DNA of 40,513 nucleotides from Nitrospira sp. UBA6493 (lineage in GTDB: Bacteria; Nitrospirota; Nitrospiria; Nitrospirales; Nitrospiraceae), in NCBI GenBank assembly GCA_002435325.1, contig DJMJ01000022.1, positions 13,612 to 54,124 on the forward strand, written 5' to 3'. Below the pieces are notes generated by a model. That model ran no database searches, was not told the origin of the DNA, and worked only from the letters and a program-made list of their open reading frames with translations. This document shows positions 1 to 7,686 of this stretch, piece by piece (position 1 is the stretch's first letter; each line of letters begins with the position of its first letter). The position numbers were made by a program, and so were the translations under genes.

Positions 1-233
1 AGGAAGAGCGCGATCAAGCAATAAGACAAGCGGGAGAACTGGAAGCGGCGATAGGTAGCCGCCAAAATCACGAGGCCGGTCACGGCCAGCAGATTCTCAA
101 GCAGCCAATCTCTCCGATTAACCGGCTCGATGGCCAGCATGATCCAGAGGAGTCCATACCACAACAATAATCCCTGAACGAGACGAGCGGGAATCTGTCC
201 GTCCCCGCCCCCAGCTATCGCCTCATTCCCCAT
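1..233 (-). CDS. DUF2238 (YjdF-like) membrane protein, partial (3' end outside window)
   Basis: The reading frame opens at an ATG at 233 and is still open at the window edge, giving the first 77 residues. They contain two hydrophobic segments (around residues 20-37 and 45-60). The pattern LWYGLLWIMLAIEPVNRRDWLLEN, then a short loop and SRLSYCLIALF matches the N-terminus of the neighbouring DUF2238 protein ending at 250 (PVDREFW, LSPLSYVLITAF). I therefore call it a second, tandem DUF2238 copy. It starts 16 nt after the neighbour's stop codon, so the two are probably co-transcribed. No clear Shine-Dalgarno sequence is seen. The function of DUF2238 proteins is unknown. Confidence 0.62.
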   Translation of the reverse strand, partial: MGNEAIAGGGDGQIPARLVQGLLLWYGLLWIMLAIEPVNRRDWLLENLLAVTGLVILAATYRRFQFSRLSYCLIALF

Positions 234-249
234 GTTGTCGTTGTATCGG

Positions 250-888
250 TTAATTTGAGACGGCCGGTTCGGCCTGAAGCATCGGCTGGTACCTGCGTCG
301 CATACGCACAATCGCGAGCACTGTCACGCACAGTATGGCCCCGTAGAGAGCCGCAGCCATATCTTTTTGGGCATCCCAGATATCTCCCTGAGAACCGAGG
401 TACGTCACCCCCAGCTCAGGATGCACCGCACTCGCCACCCAGGATTCAATGATTTCCCACAAGCCGCTCAATCCCAAGACCGTCATCACCGGCAGATAAT
501 ACAGCACCCATCCCCGCGCATGAGCCAGCAGCCGAAACGCTTCTTCCATCGGATAGGCCAGGAGAAATCCAAAGCTAAAATGCACGACACGATCGAAGTG
601 ATTGCGCCCGAGGTGCAACGCCTGATCGACCCACGCCCCCAGCGGCACCTGAGCATAGGTGTAATGAACCCCGATGGTATGGAGGCTGAGAAATGCCGTG
701 ATCAACACATAGGACAGCGGGGACAACGGCAGCCACCGGTGAACCGCGATCAATCCGACCACAAGGCAGACGGGAAGAATGCTGGCGATCGCCCAGAACT
801 CTCGATCCACCGGGCCATACGCGGTCCATCCTGACAAAATCAGATACCAGGTAAAAAGCCCCCACAATAGCCGCTTATTTCGATCCAT
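250..888 (-). CDS. DUF2238 (YjdF-like) integral membrane protein
   Basis: A 212-residue polytopic membrane protein with about five to six hydrophobic helices and the DUF2238/YjdF features: HTIGVHYTYAQVPLG in the middle, then RNHFDRVVHFSFGFLLAYP and SGLWEIIESWV, followed by GDIWDAQKDMAAALYGA. The conserved His, Asp and Glu residues in these segments lie in or near membrane helices and could bind a metal or form a catalytic site, but no function is established. The start at 888 is chosen over an open upstream extension (to 1089) because TGGAGG lies six bases before this ATG and the family begins here. The tandem paralogue follows immediately downstream. Confidence 0.85.
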   Translation of the reverse strand: MDRNKRLLWGLFTWYLILSGWTAYGPVDREFWAIASILPVCLVVGLIAVHRWLPLSPLSYVLITAFLSLHTIGVHYTYAQVPLGAWVDQALHLGRNHFDRVVHFSFGFLLAYPMEEAFRLLAHARGWVLYYLPVMTVLGLSGLWEIIESWVASAVHPELGVTYLGSQGDIWDAQKDMAAALYGAILCVTVLAIVRMRRRYQPMLQAEPAVSN

Positions 889-1003
889 CGCGTGCCTCCA
901 GACACAACGCCGAACAGGAACGATGCAAGACTCTGGCCAAAATTCCCATTCACTGTACAAGGGAACTGCCCTCCGTTCAAGCCCCAGGCTGCCGCATGCA
1001 CGT

Positions 1004-2056
1004 TCACGATATCCCGTGTTGCTCACGTCCGATGCGCCCATCGTATCGATTCGTCGACTTGAACAACTCGAAGCGCCCGTCCATCGCATAGCGCGCCACG
1101 CGGCTTCGCAGCCGTTGCATTTCAGCCGCAGTCATCGACGTGAAATTTCTGACGATCTCGAGATTCTGCTTCAGTACGTCTCGCGAATCGATGCCGCTCA
1201 CGAGAGAGGCAATCGGCAGACTGAGCACATAGCGGATCGCCTCATCCGGGGTAACGATTCCTTGCTTGATCGGCTCCGCATTTCCGCTCAGGCTTTTCAT
1301 CCCGATCGGCGCAATGCCCCGCTGATTCAGCACCGGCAGCACCTCCTGCTCAAAACTCTGGTAGGTTCCGTCAAAGACGTTCAGCGGCATCTGGCAGGTA
1401 TCGAACGGAAAATCGTGGGAAAGCATCTTGAGATGAATCTTTGGGTCTTTGTGGCCGGTAAAACCGATGAACCGGACTTTTCCCTGCCGCTTGGCTTCGA
1501 GCAACGCCTCGGCCGCCCCGCCTGGGGCAAAGTGCAGATCGGGATCGTCCTCGTACACCACTTCGTGAATCTGCCAGAGATCAAGATAGTCCGTCTTCAG
1601 ACGACGGAGAGATTCATCGAGCTGCTGCAGGGCCACCTTCTTGTCACGTCCGTGCGAGCAGACCTTGGTCATGAGAAAGACATCCTGTCGACGCCCCCGT
1701 AGCGCCTGCCCCATGAGTTCTTCAGAACGCCCACGGTTGTATTCCCAGGCGTTGTCGAGAAACGTGACGCCAGCATCGATGGCTTCAAAAAGGAGGCGTA
1801 TTGCCTCCGTATCGTCCTCGATGCGGCCCCAATGGGCCCCGCCAAAACAAAGAGCCGAAACCACCACGCCGGTCTTGCCCAACGGACGCAGAGGGATTTC
1901 TCGACTCGTCGCTGAACGCTCCGACACCTTCCCATCGACCTGTCCTGGCTGAACGCCAAGAGCCACAGCCGCCCCAAGCAGACCGAGAGCCTTCAATGCC
2001 TCCCGTCGGCCCATCGGAAGCGACCAGAAGTCCCGATCCGAAGATTCCGGTTTCAT
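1004..2056 (-). CDS. Aldo/keto reductase with Tat-type signal
   Basis: A 350-residue NAD(P)H-dependent aldo/keto reductase fold. The AKR tetrad is visible: Asp101 and Tyr106 (LDNAWEY), Lys131 (MTK) and His164 (WQIH). The N-terminus has MGRREALKALG followed by a hydrophobic run (residues 16-40), resembling a Tat signal, so export of the folded enzyme with its cofactor is plausible; it may also be a lipoprotein-like or uncleaved anchor. GGAGGG lies about eight bases before the ATG. The flavodoxin-fold gene lies 21 nt upstream, so the two form a likely redox operon. The substrate cannot be told from sequence. Confidence 0.9.
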   Translation of the reverse strand: MKPESSDRDFWSLPMGRREALKALGLLGAAVALGVQPGQVDGKVSERSATSREIPLRPLGKTGVVVSALCFGGAHWGRIEDDTEAIRLLFEAIDAGVTFLDNAWEYNRGRSEELMGQALRGRRQDVFLMTKVCSHGRDKKVALQQLDESLRRLKTDYLDLWQIHEVVYEDDPDLHFAPGGAAEALLEAKRQGKVRFIGFTGHKDPKIHLKMLSHDFPFDTCQMPLNVFDGTYQSFEQEVLPVLNQRGIAPIGMKSLSGNAEPIKQGIVTPDEAIRYVLSLPIASLVSGIDSRDVLKQNLEIVRNFTSMTAAEMQRLRSRVARYAMDGRFELFKSTNRYDGRIGREQHGIS

Positions 2057-2077
2057 GGAAGATCCCTCCTCTCCTCC

Positions 2078-2665
2078 TTACTTCCCTAATACGCCCAGCC
2101 CCCGCACCTCATCCAGCCATTCCATCCGCTGCTTCTCGTTCATGCCTTCGATATTACCGATCAGCGTCGATTTCACCGGCCCGATGCCGCAAAAGCCGAG
2201 AATGCTGCGCTCGAACGCCTTGACCCCATGCGCAAAGAATAACCACCGATAGGCGAATGCCGGCATTCCCATCGTAACCACGAGGCGGGCGGTTCTCCCC
2301 CTCAGTCGCTTCTTCGGGAATCGCCCTGCCTCGTCGTACTCGAAGGCAAAACCTGGCCGAAAAACCTGTTCAAAAAACGCTTTCAGCAGCGCCGGCATGG
2401 TGCCATGCCAGAGAGGATAGATGACCGCCAGATGGTCGGCCCACATGATCGCGTCTTGCGCTTGCTTGATCGGCTCCGCCGGCGCTCCCTGTTCGAAATC
2501 TTCCTTCGTCCGGAGGAGTGGGAAATCCAACCGGGCTACCTCGATACGTTTCACCGCATGCCCGCCATCTTCTGCGCCCTTGGCGTATTCGTCCGCCAGC
2601 GCATGGCCGAAATGGCGAGCACCCGCATCGGGATGGCCTTGGATGATGGTGATGTGCTTAGCCAC
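2078..2665 (-). CDS. Flavodoxin-fold NAD(P)H dehydrogenase (quinone), KefF/MdaB-like
   Basis: A 195-residue Flavodoxin_2 family protein. The FMN/FAD phosphate-binding N-terminus is ITIIQGHPDAGARHFG (residues 5-20). The core strand YPLWHGTMPALLKAFFEQVFRPGFAF is the family hallmark (NQO1/KefF/MdaB), and KRLRGRTARLVVTMGMP follows. Family members catalyse two-electron reduction of quinones using NAD(P)H and are cytoplasmic. The start is a GTG at 2665, with GGAG ten bases upstream. It precedes the aldo/keto reductase by 21 nt on the same strand and diverges from the Suf pair across a 262-bp region that should hold both promoters. Confidence 0.88.
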   Translation of the reverse strand: MAKHITIIQGHPDAGARHFGHALADEYAKGAEDGGHAVKRIEVARLDFPLLRTKEDFEQGAPAEPIKQAQDAIMWADHLAVIYPLWHGTMPALLKAFFEQVFRPGFAFEYDEAGRFPKKRLRGRTARLVVTMGMPAFAYRWLFFAHGVKAFERSILGFCGIGPVKSTLIGNIEGMNEKQRMEWLDEVRGLGVLGK

Positions 2666-2927
2666 GAGTTTCCCACTCCTGTCCTATCATCGAATACGCA
2701 ACTGCGATGCCGTGATGGACATCGTTCTCAATTCATGTCATAGCGCGCTGAAGCCTCCCCATTCTCCGCTCACCTACCGTGACATTGATGACAAACACCC
2801 CAGGCACCCTGATGGTTCTGCCGCAAAACGCTACGCTTCAGTCTGCCCTGGCTTCGCTATTTCAGAAATTCCAGCCCCACTCTCCAGGCACAGGTGGTGC
2901 AGTATAAATCTAGATGGAGAGGTTTGA

Positions 2928-3662
2928 GTGACAATGTCCACCCCCCTGCTCGACATACAACAGCTCAGCTTCGAGGTGGACCGCCAGAGAATTCTCGACC
3001 GGCTCGACCTAGCCATCCAGCCGGGAGAAATCCATGCGCTCCTCGGGGCCAACGGTTCGGGTAAAACGACGTTGGCCTATGTCCTCATGGGCTGCGAGGG
3101 CTATGTGCCGAGTGAAGGCCGCATGCTCTTCAATGGCACAGATCTGCTATCCCTCAAGATGCATGAGCGGGCCAGGCTGGGCCTGACGCTCGCGTGGCAA
3201 GAGCCGGCCCGTTTCGAAGGAGTCACCGTTCGTGAGTATCTGAGCCTGGGGAAACCGGACTGCGACCCGGAGCCGGCGCTGAGACAAGTCGGGCTCGATC
3301 CAGAACGTTATTTGAATCGCCGGGTGGATAAATCCCTCAGCGGTGGAGAACGCCACCGGATTGAACTGGCCTCGGTGCTGTCCATGATGCCGAAACTCGC
3401 CATTCTCGATGAGCCGTCCGCGGGAATCGACATGCTCTCGATCAATCATATTATCGGCATCATTCGCGCCGTGAAAGCAGCCGGGGGATCAGTCCTCTTG
3501 ATCACCCACCAGGAAGAAGTCGCGCTCATCGCCGACCGGGCCTCCCAGCTCTGCGCCGGGCGCATCATCTTCTCCGGGAGTCCGCGCGAAGCCGTCGATC
3601 ATTTCCGCAGGCGGACCTGCGTTCGATGCGATGGAGAAGTCTGCAACTATGTCCGAGCTTGA
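2928..3662 (+). CDS. sufC: SufC-like Fe-S assembly ABC ATPase
   Basis: A 244-residue soluble ABC ATPase of the SufC type. Walker A is GANGSGKTT (about residues 39-47), the Q-loop is AWQEP, the signature is LSGGERHRIE, Walker B is LAILDEP with SAGID, and the switch His is in LLITHQEE. SufC powers Fe-S cluster assembly in complex with SufB/SufD. The frame starts at a GTG at 2928, five bases after GGAGAGG; an ATG at 2934 is the alternative. The C-terminus carries an unusual cysteine cluster, CVRCDGEVC, within the last 20 residues, which could bind a metal. The 3' end overlaps the SufB/D-like gene, indicating translational coupling. Without SufS, SufU or SufE nearby this resembles the minimal two-gene (SMS-type) arrangement. 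Confidence 0.88.
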   Translation: MTMSTPLLDIQQLSFEVDRQRILDRLDLAIQPGEIHALLGANGSGKTTLAYVLMGCEGYVPSEGRMLFNGTDLLSLKMHERARLGLTLAWQEPARFEGVTVREYLSLGKPDCDPEPALRQVGLDPERYLNRRVDKSLSGGERHRIELASVLSMMPKLAILDEPSAGIDMLSINHIIGIIRAVKAAGGSVLLITHQEEVALIADRASQLCAGRIIFSGSPREAVDHFRRRTCVRCDGEVCNYVRA

Positions 3663-4584
3663 CGACCTGAGACGCACCCTCCCGATGGTCGGAGCCGAAC
3701 CGGCCATTCTCGACGATACGCGGATCGCGCATGTCGTGGTGCAGGGACACCACATCCTCAGCCATCGAACCGTTCCCGGTCTCCGCGTCGAGATGGAAGA
3801 ACGACCGGACGCCATCGTCGGGAAACTGATTGTCGAAGCAGGCGCACAGATCGCTCAGCCCATCCACATGTGTTTCGGCCTCGCTCACCCGACCGGGGTG
3901 CAGCAGATCAAGATCGATGTCCAGATTTGCGAAGAAGCTCAGGCGCGCGTGCTGTCGCACTGCCTCTTTCCTTTTGCCAAGGCCGCAGAACACCGGATGC
4001 AGGCTGTTATGGAGATCGGACCGGGAGCCTCGCTGCAATACACCGAAGGCCACTACCACGGCCCCCACGGCGGCATGCAGGTTCTGCCCCATGCGACGAT
4101 CAAGATCGGGAGAGGCGCCCGCTATTTTTCAGACTTCTCGTTGCTTTCCGGCTCAGTGGGAAAGCTGGATATCGACTATCTCGTCGAAGTGGAGGAAGAA
4201 GGCCTCGCAGAACTCAACGCAAAGATCTTCGCCCACAAGACCGACCACATCGTCTTAAAAGAGGCCGTCATGCTCCTGGGCGAGCGCTCGCGCAGCCTCA
4301 TCAAAACCCGTGTCGTGCTCGAGGATCAGGCGCAAGCCGAGATCACCGGCATCACCGAAGCCTATGCCAAAGGGGCGCGCGGTCACGTCGATTGTATGGA
4401 AATCGTGCAGGGCCAGGCCCACGCCAGCGCTATTCCAATCGTGCGTGTCTTTCATCCCGAGGCGAAGGTCACGCACGAAGCCGCGATCGGGAGCGTGGAC
4501 AAGAAGGAGTTGGAAACCTTGATGGCCCGGGGCCTGAATCCCGAGCAAGCGGTCGAGCTGATCGTGAGCGGCATTCTACGCTGA
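3649..4584 (+). CDS. sufB: SufB/SufD-like Fe-S cluster assembly scaffold (short form)
   Basis: A 311-residue protein of the SufBD beta-helix family, much shorter than canonical SufB (about 480) because the N-terminal region is missing. Family hallmarks are in the C-terminal half: YTEGHYHGPHG, DFSLLSGSVGKLDIDY, GRSRSLIKTRV-type strand (seen as GERSRSLIKTRVVL), GHVDCMEIVQG, VTHEAAIGSVDKKEL and the closing MARGLNPEQAVELIVSGIL. It probably forms the scaffold with the overlapping SufC-like ATPase. ATG 3649 (MSELDD) lies inside the ATPase stop region; an upstream in-frame ATG at 3631 is possible but has a poorer ribosome site. Cysteines at the MCFG, SHCLF and HVDCME positions are candidate cluster ligands. 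Confidence 0.85.
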   Translation: MSELDDLRRTLPMVGAEPAILDDTRIAHVVVQGHHILSHRTVPGLRVEMEERPDAIVGKLIVEAGAQIAQPIHMCFGLAHPTGVQQIKIDVQICEEAQARVLSHCLFPFAKAAEHRMQAVMEIGPGASLQYTEGHYHGPHGGMQVLPHATIKIGRGARYFSDFSLLSGSVGKLDIDYLVEVEEEGLAELNAKIFAHKTDHIVLKEAVMLLGERSRSLIKTRVVLEDQAQAEITGITEAYAKGARGHVDCMEIVQGQAHASAIPIVRVFHPEAKVTHEAAIGSVDKKELETLMARGLNPEQAVELIVSGILR

Positions 4585-4647
4585 TACAAACCGAACAAGC
4601 TTAGACGGCAATCATGAAACCGATTGCGCCAGAATCAATCCCCACTC

Positions 4648-5109
4648 TTAGCGGCCGAATCGTCCCATGAGTTGTGCCTCTGCCAAAACATGCCCCTTGC
4701 ACGCCTCCAACAGCTGGCGCCTGGTTGCGCGCGGCTTTAGAGTGAGGACGGCATTCAGCGCATAGAGTGTGAAGTAGTACCGATGCGGCTTCCCCGGCGG
4801 AGGACAGGGTCCTCCATAACCGACGCGCTTGAAATCGTTCAAGCCTTGCAGCGCGCCGTTGAGCCAATGGTCCTTGGCGGGAATGCCTTCCGGGAGCCCC
4901 CGCAGATCGAGGGATAGATTATAGATAACCCAATGGACCCAGGTGCCGGCCGGAGCATCGGGATCGTCCGCAATCAACGCAAAGCTTTTCGTCTCGGCCG
5001 GCGGCACGCCCCAATGGAGCGGCGGCGACAGATCGTCACCTTCGCACGTATGCCGGTCTGGAATACGCTCACCCTCTTTGAATGCCGTGCTCGTAAGATC
5101 GAAGGCCAT
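4648..5109 (-). CDS. YbhB/YbcL family Raf kinase inhibitor-like (PEBP) protein
   Basis: A 153-residue phosphatidylethanolamine-binding protein family member. The bacterial PEBP signatures are clear: CEGDDLSPPLHWG, ALIADDPDAPAGTWVHWVIYNL (the anion-binding DPDAP and HW motifs), GYGGPCPPPGKPHRYYFTLYAL, and a terminal helix. There is no signal peptide, so it should be cytoplasmic. The biochemical role of bacterial YbhB/YbcL proteins is poorly defined. It lies downstream of the dodecin gene on the same strand, separated by a strong inverted repeat (5142-5173). Confidence 0.93.
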   Translation of the reverse strand: MAFDLTSTAFKEGERIPDRHTCEGDDLSPPLHWGVPPAETKSFALIADDPDAPAGTWVHWVIYNLSLDLRGLPEGIPAKDHWLNGALQGLNDFKRVGYGGPCPPPGKPHRYYFTLYALNAVLTLKPRATRRQLLEACKGHVLAEAQLMGRFGR

Positions 5110-5141
5110 AGGACTGCTTCCTCACTGATCCCATCACATCC

Positions 5142-5173
5142 GCGAGGGGATGCACGCTCACGCATCCCCTCGC
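5142..5173 (-). terminator. 12-bp perfect stem inverted repeat between dodecin and PEBP genes
   Basis: GCGAGGGGATGC and GCATCCCCTCGC are perfectly complementary across an 8-nt loop. The element lies 43 nt after the dodecin stop codon and 33 nt before the PEBP start. No T-tract follows on either strand, so it is not a textbook intrinsic terminator. It may instead be a mRNA-stabilising or processing hairpin. Confidence 0.5.
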
Positions 5174-5215
5174 CGCTTCTCACTACCAGAACGAGAACAA
5201 CATGAACCCTGCGGA

Positions 5216-5419
5216 TTAATCCTTGAGAATAAACGTGACCTTCAGCCCAACATGATATTCAGTGATTTTGCCATTTTCGACCACAACTTTTTGATCCTTG
5301 ACCCAGGCGCTTTTTACGTTCTGCAAGGTTTTACTGGCGCGCATCACACCAGCCGCAACAGCATCGTCAAAGCTCTTCGGTGATGATGCAATAATCTCGG
5401 TCACTTTGGCCACAGACAT
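5216..5419 (-). CDS. Dodecin family flavin-binding protein
   Basis: A 67-residue protein covering a whole dodecin: MSVAKVTEIIASSPKSFDDAV, the strand KSAWVKDQKVVVENGKITEYHVGLKVTF, and the family's flavin-stacking Trp (Trp39 in SAWV). Dodecins assemble into hollow dodecamers that sequester riboflavin, FMN or related compounds and protect cells from flavin photoreactivity. AAGGAGG lies six bases before the ATG. Its upstream neighbour is the BON-domain protein, 83 nt away; a small inverted repeat (5478-5494) lies between them. Confidence 0.95.
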   Translation of the reverse strand: MSVAKVTEIIASSPKSFDDAVAAGVMRASKTLQNVKSAWVKDQKVVVENGKITEYHVGLKVTFILKD

Positions 5420-5477
5420 ATTATCCTCCTTGGTGGTTGTGAACTGCGTTGAGATTGCGTTCTACTTCGTCACAGGT

Positions 5478-5494
5478 AATCGGACGTACCGATT
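5478..5494 (-). terminator. Small inverted repeat after the BON-domain gene
   Basis: AATCGG and CCGATT flank a 5-nt loop, starting 8 nt past the BON gene stop codon. The stem is short and there is no T-run, so this is at most a weak terminator or operator for the dodecin gene. Confidence 0.25.
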
Positions 5495-5502
5495 CCCTTC
5501 CC

Positions 5503-6228
5503 TCAAGGCCGGACTTCCAATCGGTTGACGACCTTATCCACTCCGAATACGTACCAGGCGTCGAATTCCGCCATATCTTTTTGCGACGCAGAAGGAGCAT
5601 CGCCTTCGAGCGTCACCACCGATTGCCGGACGGCTACACGGATACGATCTCCGTTCACGAAGGGATCTTTCTTCAACACGATTCGCACCGCTTTGGCCAT
5701 TTCTTCGTCAGAGTCCGGCAGGTCCGGGATCACCTCCATCCCGTTGACGACATCGCGACTGCCCGGCACCCACCAGGCCAGCACCCCGGCCAGGCGCTTC
5801 TGCGTGAGCCCGGTGACATGGTCGTCGAGCAGCACCACTCCCTCATTCACAGACACCCGAATGGCCCCGCGAGGTTCGTGAGTGACTTCCCGGACTGGTT
5901 CAAGCAGCCCTTTGCGAATCACGTGCAGGGAACAATTCATGAGCGTGGGCTCCTGGAGCAGCGCATCGCGCACCGCATCCAAAATGGCCCCGTCTCCCAT
6001 GCGGGTGGCGGGGATGACGTGGAGGCGATCCACGATTCCCGCCACACTGGAGACGGCAATCGCGAATTCCAGAGCCAGCTTCTTGGCGGCGATATGCTCC
6101 GCTTCGCCTTCCAAGGTGAGCACCCCATCGCTAAACTCCATCTTGATAGGGCACTTATGCAGATTGATGCGGGGCTCACGCTCCAATGCCGCATGGACTT
6201 CTTTGAGGACTCTCTCTCGGTCTGACAT
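5503..6228 (-). CDS. Three-BON-domain protein
   Basis: A 241-residue protein with three BON (OsmY-type) repeats of about 70 residues. Each ends in a strand like GVLTLEGEAEH (residues about 34-44), GVVLLDDHVTG (about 129-139) or SVVTLEGDAPS (about 205-215), followed by a helix and a VNRLEVRP-like tail. BON domains bind phospholipid or surfaces and occur in stress proteins. No signal peptide is seen, which is unusual for OsmY-like proteins, so a cytoplasmic role is likely. GAGGG lies seven bases before the ATG. A sigma-54-like promoter and an 11-bp tandem repeat lie 45-75 nt upstream (6273-6301), so expression may need an enhancer-binding activator. Confidence 0.87.
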   Translation of the reverse strand: MSDRERVLKEVHAALEREPRINLHKCPIKMEFSDGVLTLEGEAEHIAAKKLALEFAIAVSSVAGIVDRLHVIPATRMGDGAILDAVRDALLQEPTLMNCSLHVIRKGLLEPVREVTHEPRGAIRVSVNEGVVLLDDHVTGLTQKRLAGVLAWWVPGSRDVVNGMEVIPDLPDSDEEMAKAVRIVLKKDPFVNGDRIRVAVRQSVVTLEGDAPSASQKDMAEFDAWYVFGVDKVVNRLEVRP

Positions 6229-6272
6229 CAGTCGTTACCCTCAATGACTTTGAGCACCGGACTCTCCTCCTT

Positions 6273-6294
6273 AAAGCAACGTGAAAGCAACGTG
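6273..6294. repeat. Tandem 11-bp direct repeat upstream of the BON gene
   Basis: AAAGCAACGTG occurs twice head to tail (6273-6283 and 6284-6294) with no mismatch. The period is one helical turn, as in OmpR/PhoB-type sites. One copy overlaps the -12 part of the sigma-54-like promoter, so the duplication also creates a second TTGCTTT. Confidence 0.55.
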
Positions 6295-6301
6295 AATGCC
6301 A
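6286..6301 (-). promoter_or_regulatory. Sigma-54 (-24/-12) promoter candidate for the BON gene
   Basis: On the minus strand the sequence TGGCATTCACGTTGCT has GG and GC separated by ten bases, as in the RpoN consensus TGGCAYRNNNNTTGCW, with one mismatch at the R position. Transcription would begin near 6275, leaving a leader of about 47 nt that contains the BON ribosome site. No activator gene or upstream enhancer is identified. Confidence 0.5.
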
Positions 6302-6502
6302 TGCCCCTGCTTATCTCGAACCCATTGACGATTCAGGTGAAGCTGGAGAGAAGACCGAATCGGTCTTGCTGAGAGTCGGCGCGTGCTGTAGACGAACTCC
6401 CCAATCACAACATCCCTCTGCCGCAGAATGCTACGGTGAGGATAGGGCTATGCTGGGTCGGGAAAACGGTGCAGGCGGATCAAAGGCAAGAGCCTGTGCT
6501 TA

Positions 6503-7594
6503 TCAGAACTGTTTCAAGAGGATGGGCACTCGCCTGGATCCCCAATGCCCCGGCTGTGCTTCAAACACGCCGGCGCAAGGCGTCTGACAGAAACGACATG
6601 CCCCATCTTCCGTCACATTCCACGCGCTCAGTTCATACCAATCCCGGACAATGAGTTGTTCATTGCAATGGTGGCAATAGGTGCTGCCGCCCTCCCGATC
6701 CAGTACATTGCCGGTATAGGCGTACCGGATGCCGTTCTTCATGGCAATCTTGCGGGCCATGGCCAACGTGGCTGGTGGCGTTGCCGGCTTGTCCAGCATT
6801 TTATAGTCGGGGTGGAAGGCACTGAAATGAATCGGCACGTCTGGGCCAAGATGTTCAACAACCCACTGGGTGAGCCGTTCAATCTCAGCCTCAGAGTCGT
6901 TTTCTCCAGGAATGACCAGGGTGGTGATTTCCAGCCACACTTGCGTGTGCTGTTTGATATAGACCAGCGTATCCAGAACCGGCTGCAGGCTTCCGCCGCA
7001 GATCTGCTTGTAGAAACGCTCGGTAAACCCCTTCAGATCCACATTCGCCGCATCCATGTACAGATAGAATTCTTCCCTGGGCTCCTCGCAGACATATCCC
7101 GCCGTGACGGCCACCGATTTGATGCCCTGCTCTCGGCAGGCTTGCGCCACGTCAATGGCGTACTCATGAAAGATGATCGGATCATTGTAGGTGTAGGCCA
7201 CGGACCGGCACCCCAGTTTCACCGCGGCGCGCGCGATGGCATCCGGCGAGGCGTTATCGGCCAGCGTATCCATCTGGCGCGATTTGCTCATGTCCCAGTT
7301 CTGGCAGAACTTGCAGGAGAGATTGCACCCCGCTGTGCCGAAGGAGAGGACCGACGTGCCGGGAAGAAAATGATGCAGCGGTTTCTTTTCGATCGGATCG
7401 ACGCAAAACCCGCTCGATCGCCCATAGGTCGTCAAGACGATCTGATCCTGCTGCCGCGCGCGAACAAAACAAAGCCCCTGTTGCCCTTCTTGAAAAGTGC
7501 AATAGCGCGGACAGAGGTCGCACTGGATGCGCCCATCCTTCAATTGATGCCAATATTTCGTCGGTACGATTGCCGGCGGCTGTACGGTCGTCAT
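6503..7594 (-). CDS. amrS: AmmeMemoRadiSam system radical SAM enzyme (AmrS-like)
   Basis: A 363-residue radical SAM protein. The catalytic cluster motif is CNLSCKFC (Cys90, Cys94, Cys97), preceded by an N-terminal CDLCPRYC and the family segment EGQQGLCFVR. YTYNDPIIFHEYAIDVAQ, NVDLKGFTERFYKQICGG and VIPGENDSEAEIERLTQW are typical of the AmrS/PflA-like clade. A C-terminal Cys-rich tail (YCHHCN and CRFCQTPC) could hold another metal site. The usual partners MEMO1 and AMMECR1 are not in this window. The enzyme's reaction is not established. The start at 7594 is chosen over 7618 because AGGGAG lies six bases upstream. It diverges from rtcA across about 90 bp. Confidence 0.88.
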   Translation of the reverse strand: MTTVQPPAIVPTKYWHQLKDGRIQCDLCPRYCTFQEGQQGLCFVRARQQDQIVLTTYGRSSGFCVDPIEKKPLHHFLPGTSVLSFGTAGCNLSCKFCQNWDMSKSRQMDTLADNASPDAIARAAVKLGCRSVAYTYNDPIIFHEYAIDVAQACREQGIKSVAVTAGYVCEEPREEFYLYMDAANVDLKGFTERFYKQICGGSLQPVLDTLVYIKQHTQVWLEITTLVIPGENDSEAEIERLTQWVVEHLGPDVPIHFSAFHPDYKMLDKPATPPATLAMARKIAMKNGIRYAYTGNVLDREGGSTYCHHCNEQLIVRDWYELSAWNVTEDGACRFCQTPCAGVFEAQPGHWGSRRVPILLKQF

Positions 7595-7686
7595 GCCAGG
7601 CTCCCTTGAGATCACCATGGTGTACGCGCATTATACCAAGGAAACACCCATGAGACTGGATGAGCCTTCCACCGAAGAATCGAGCC

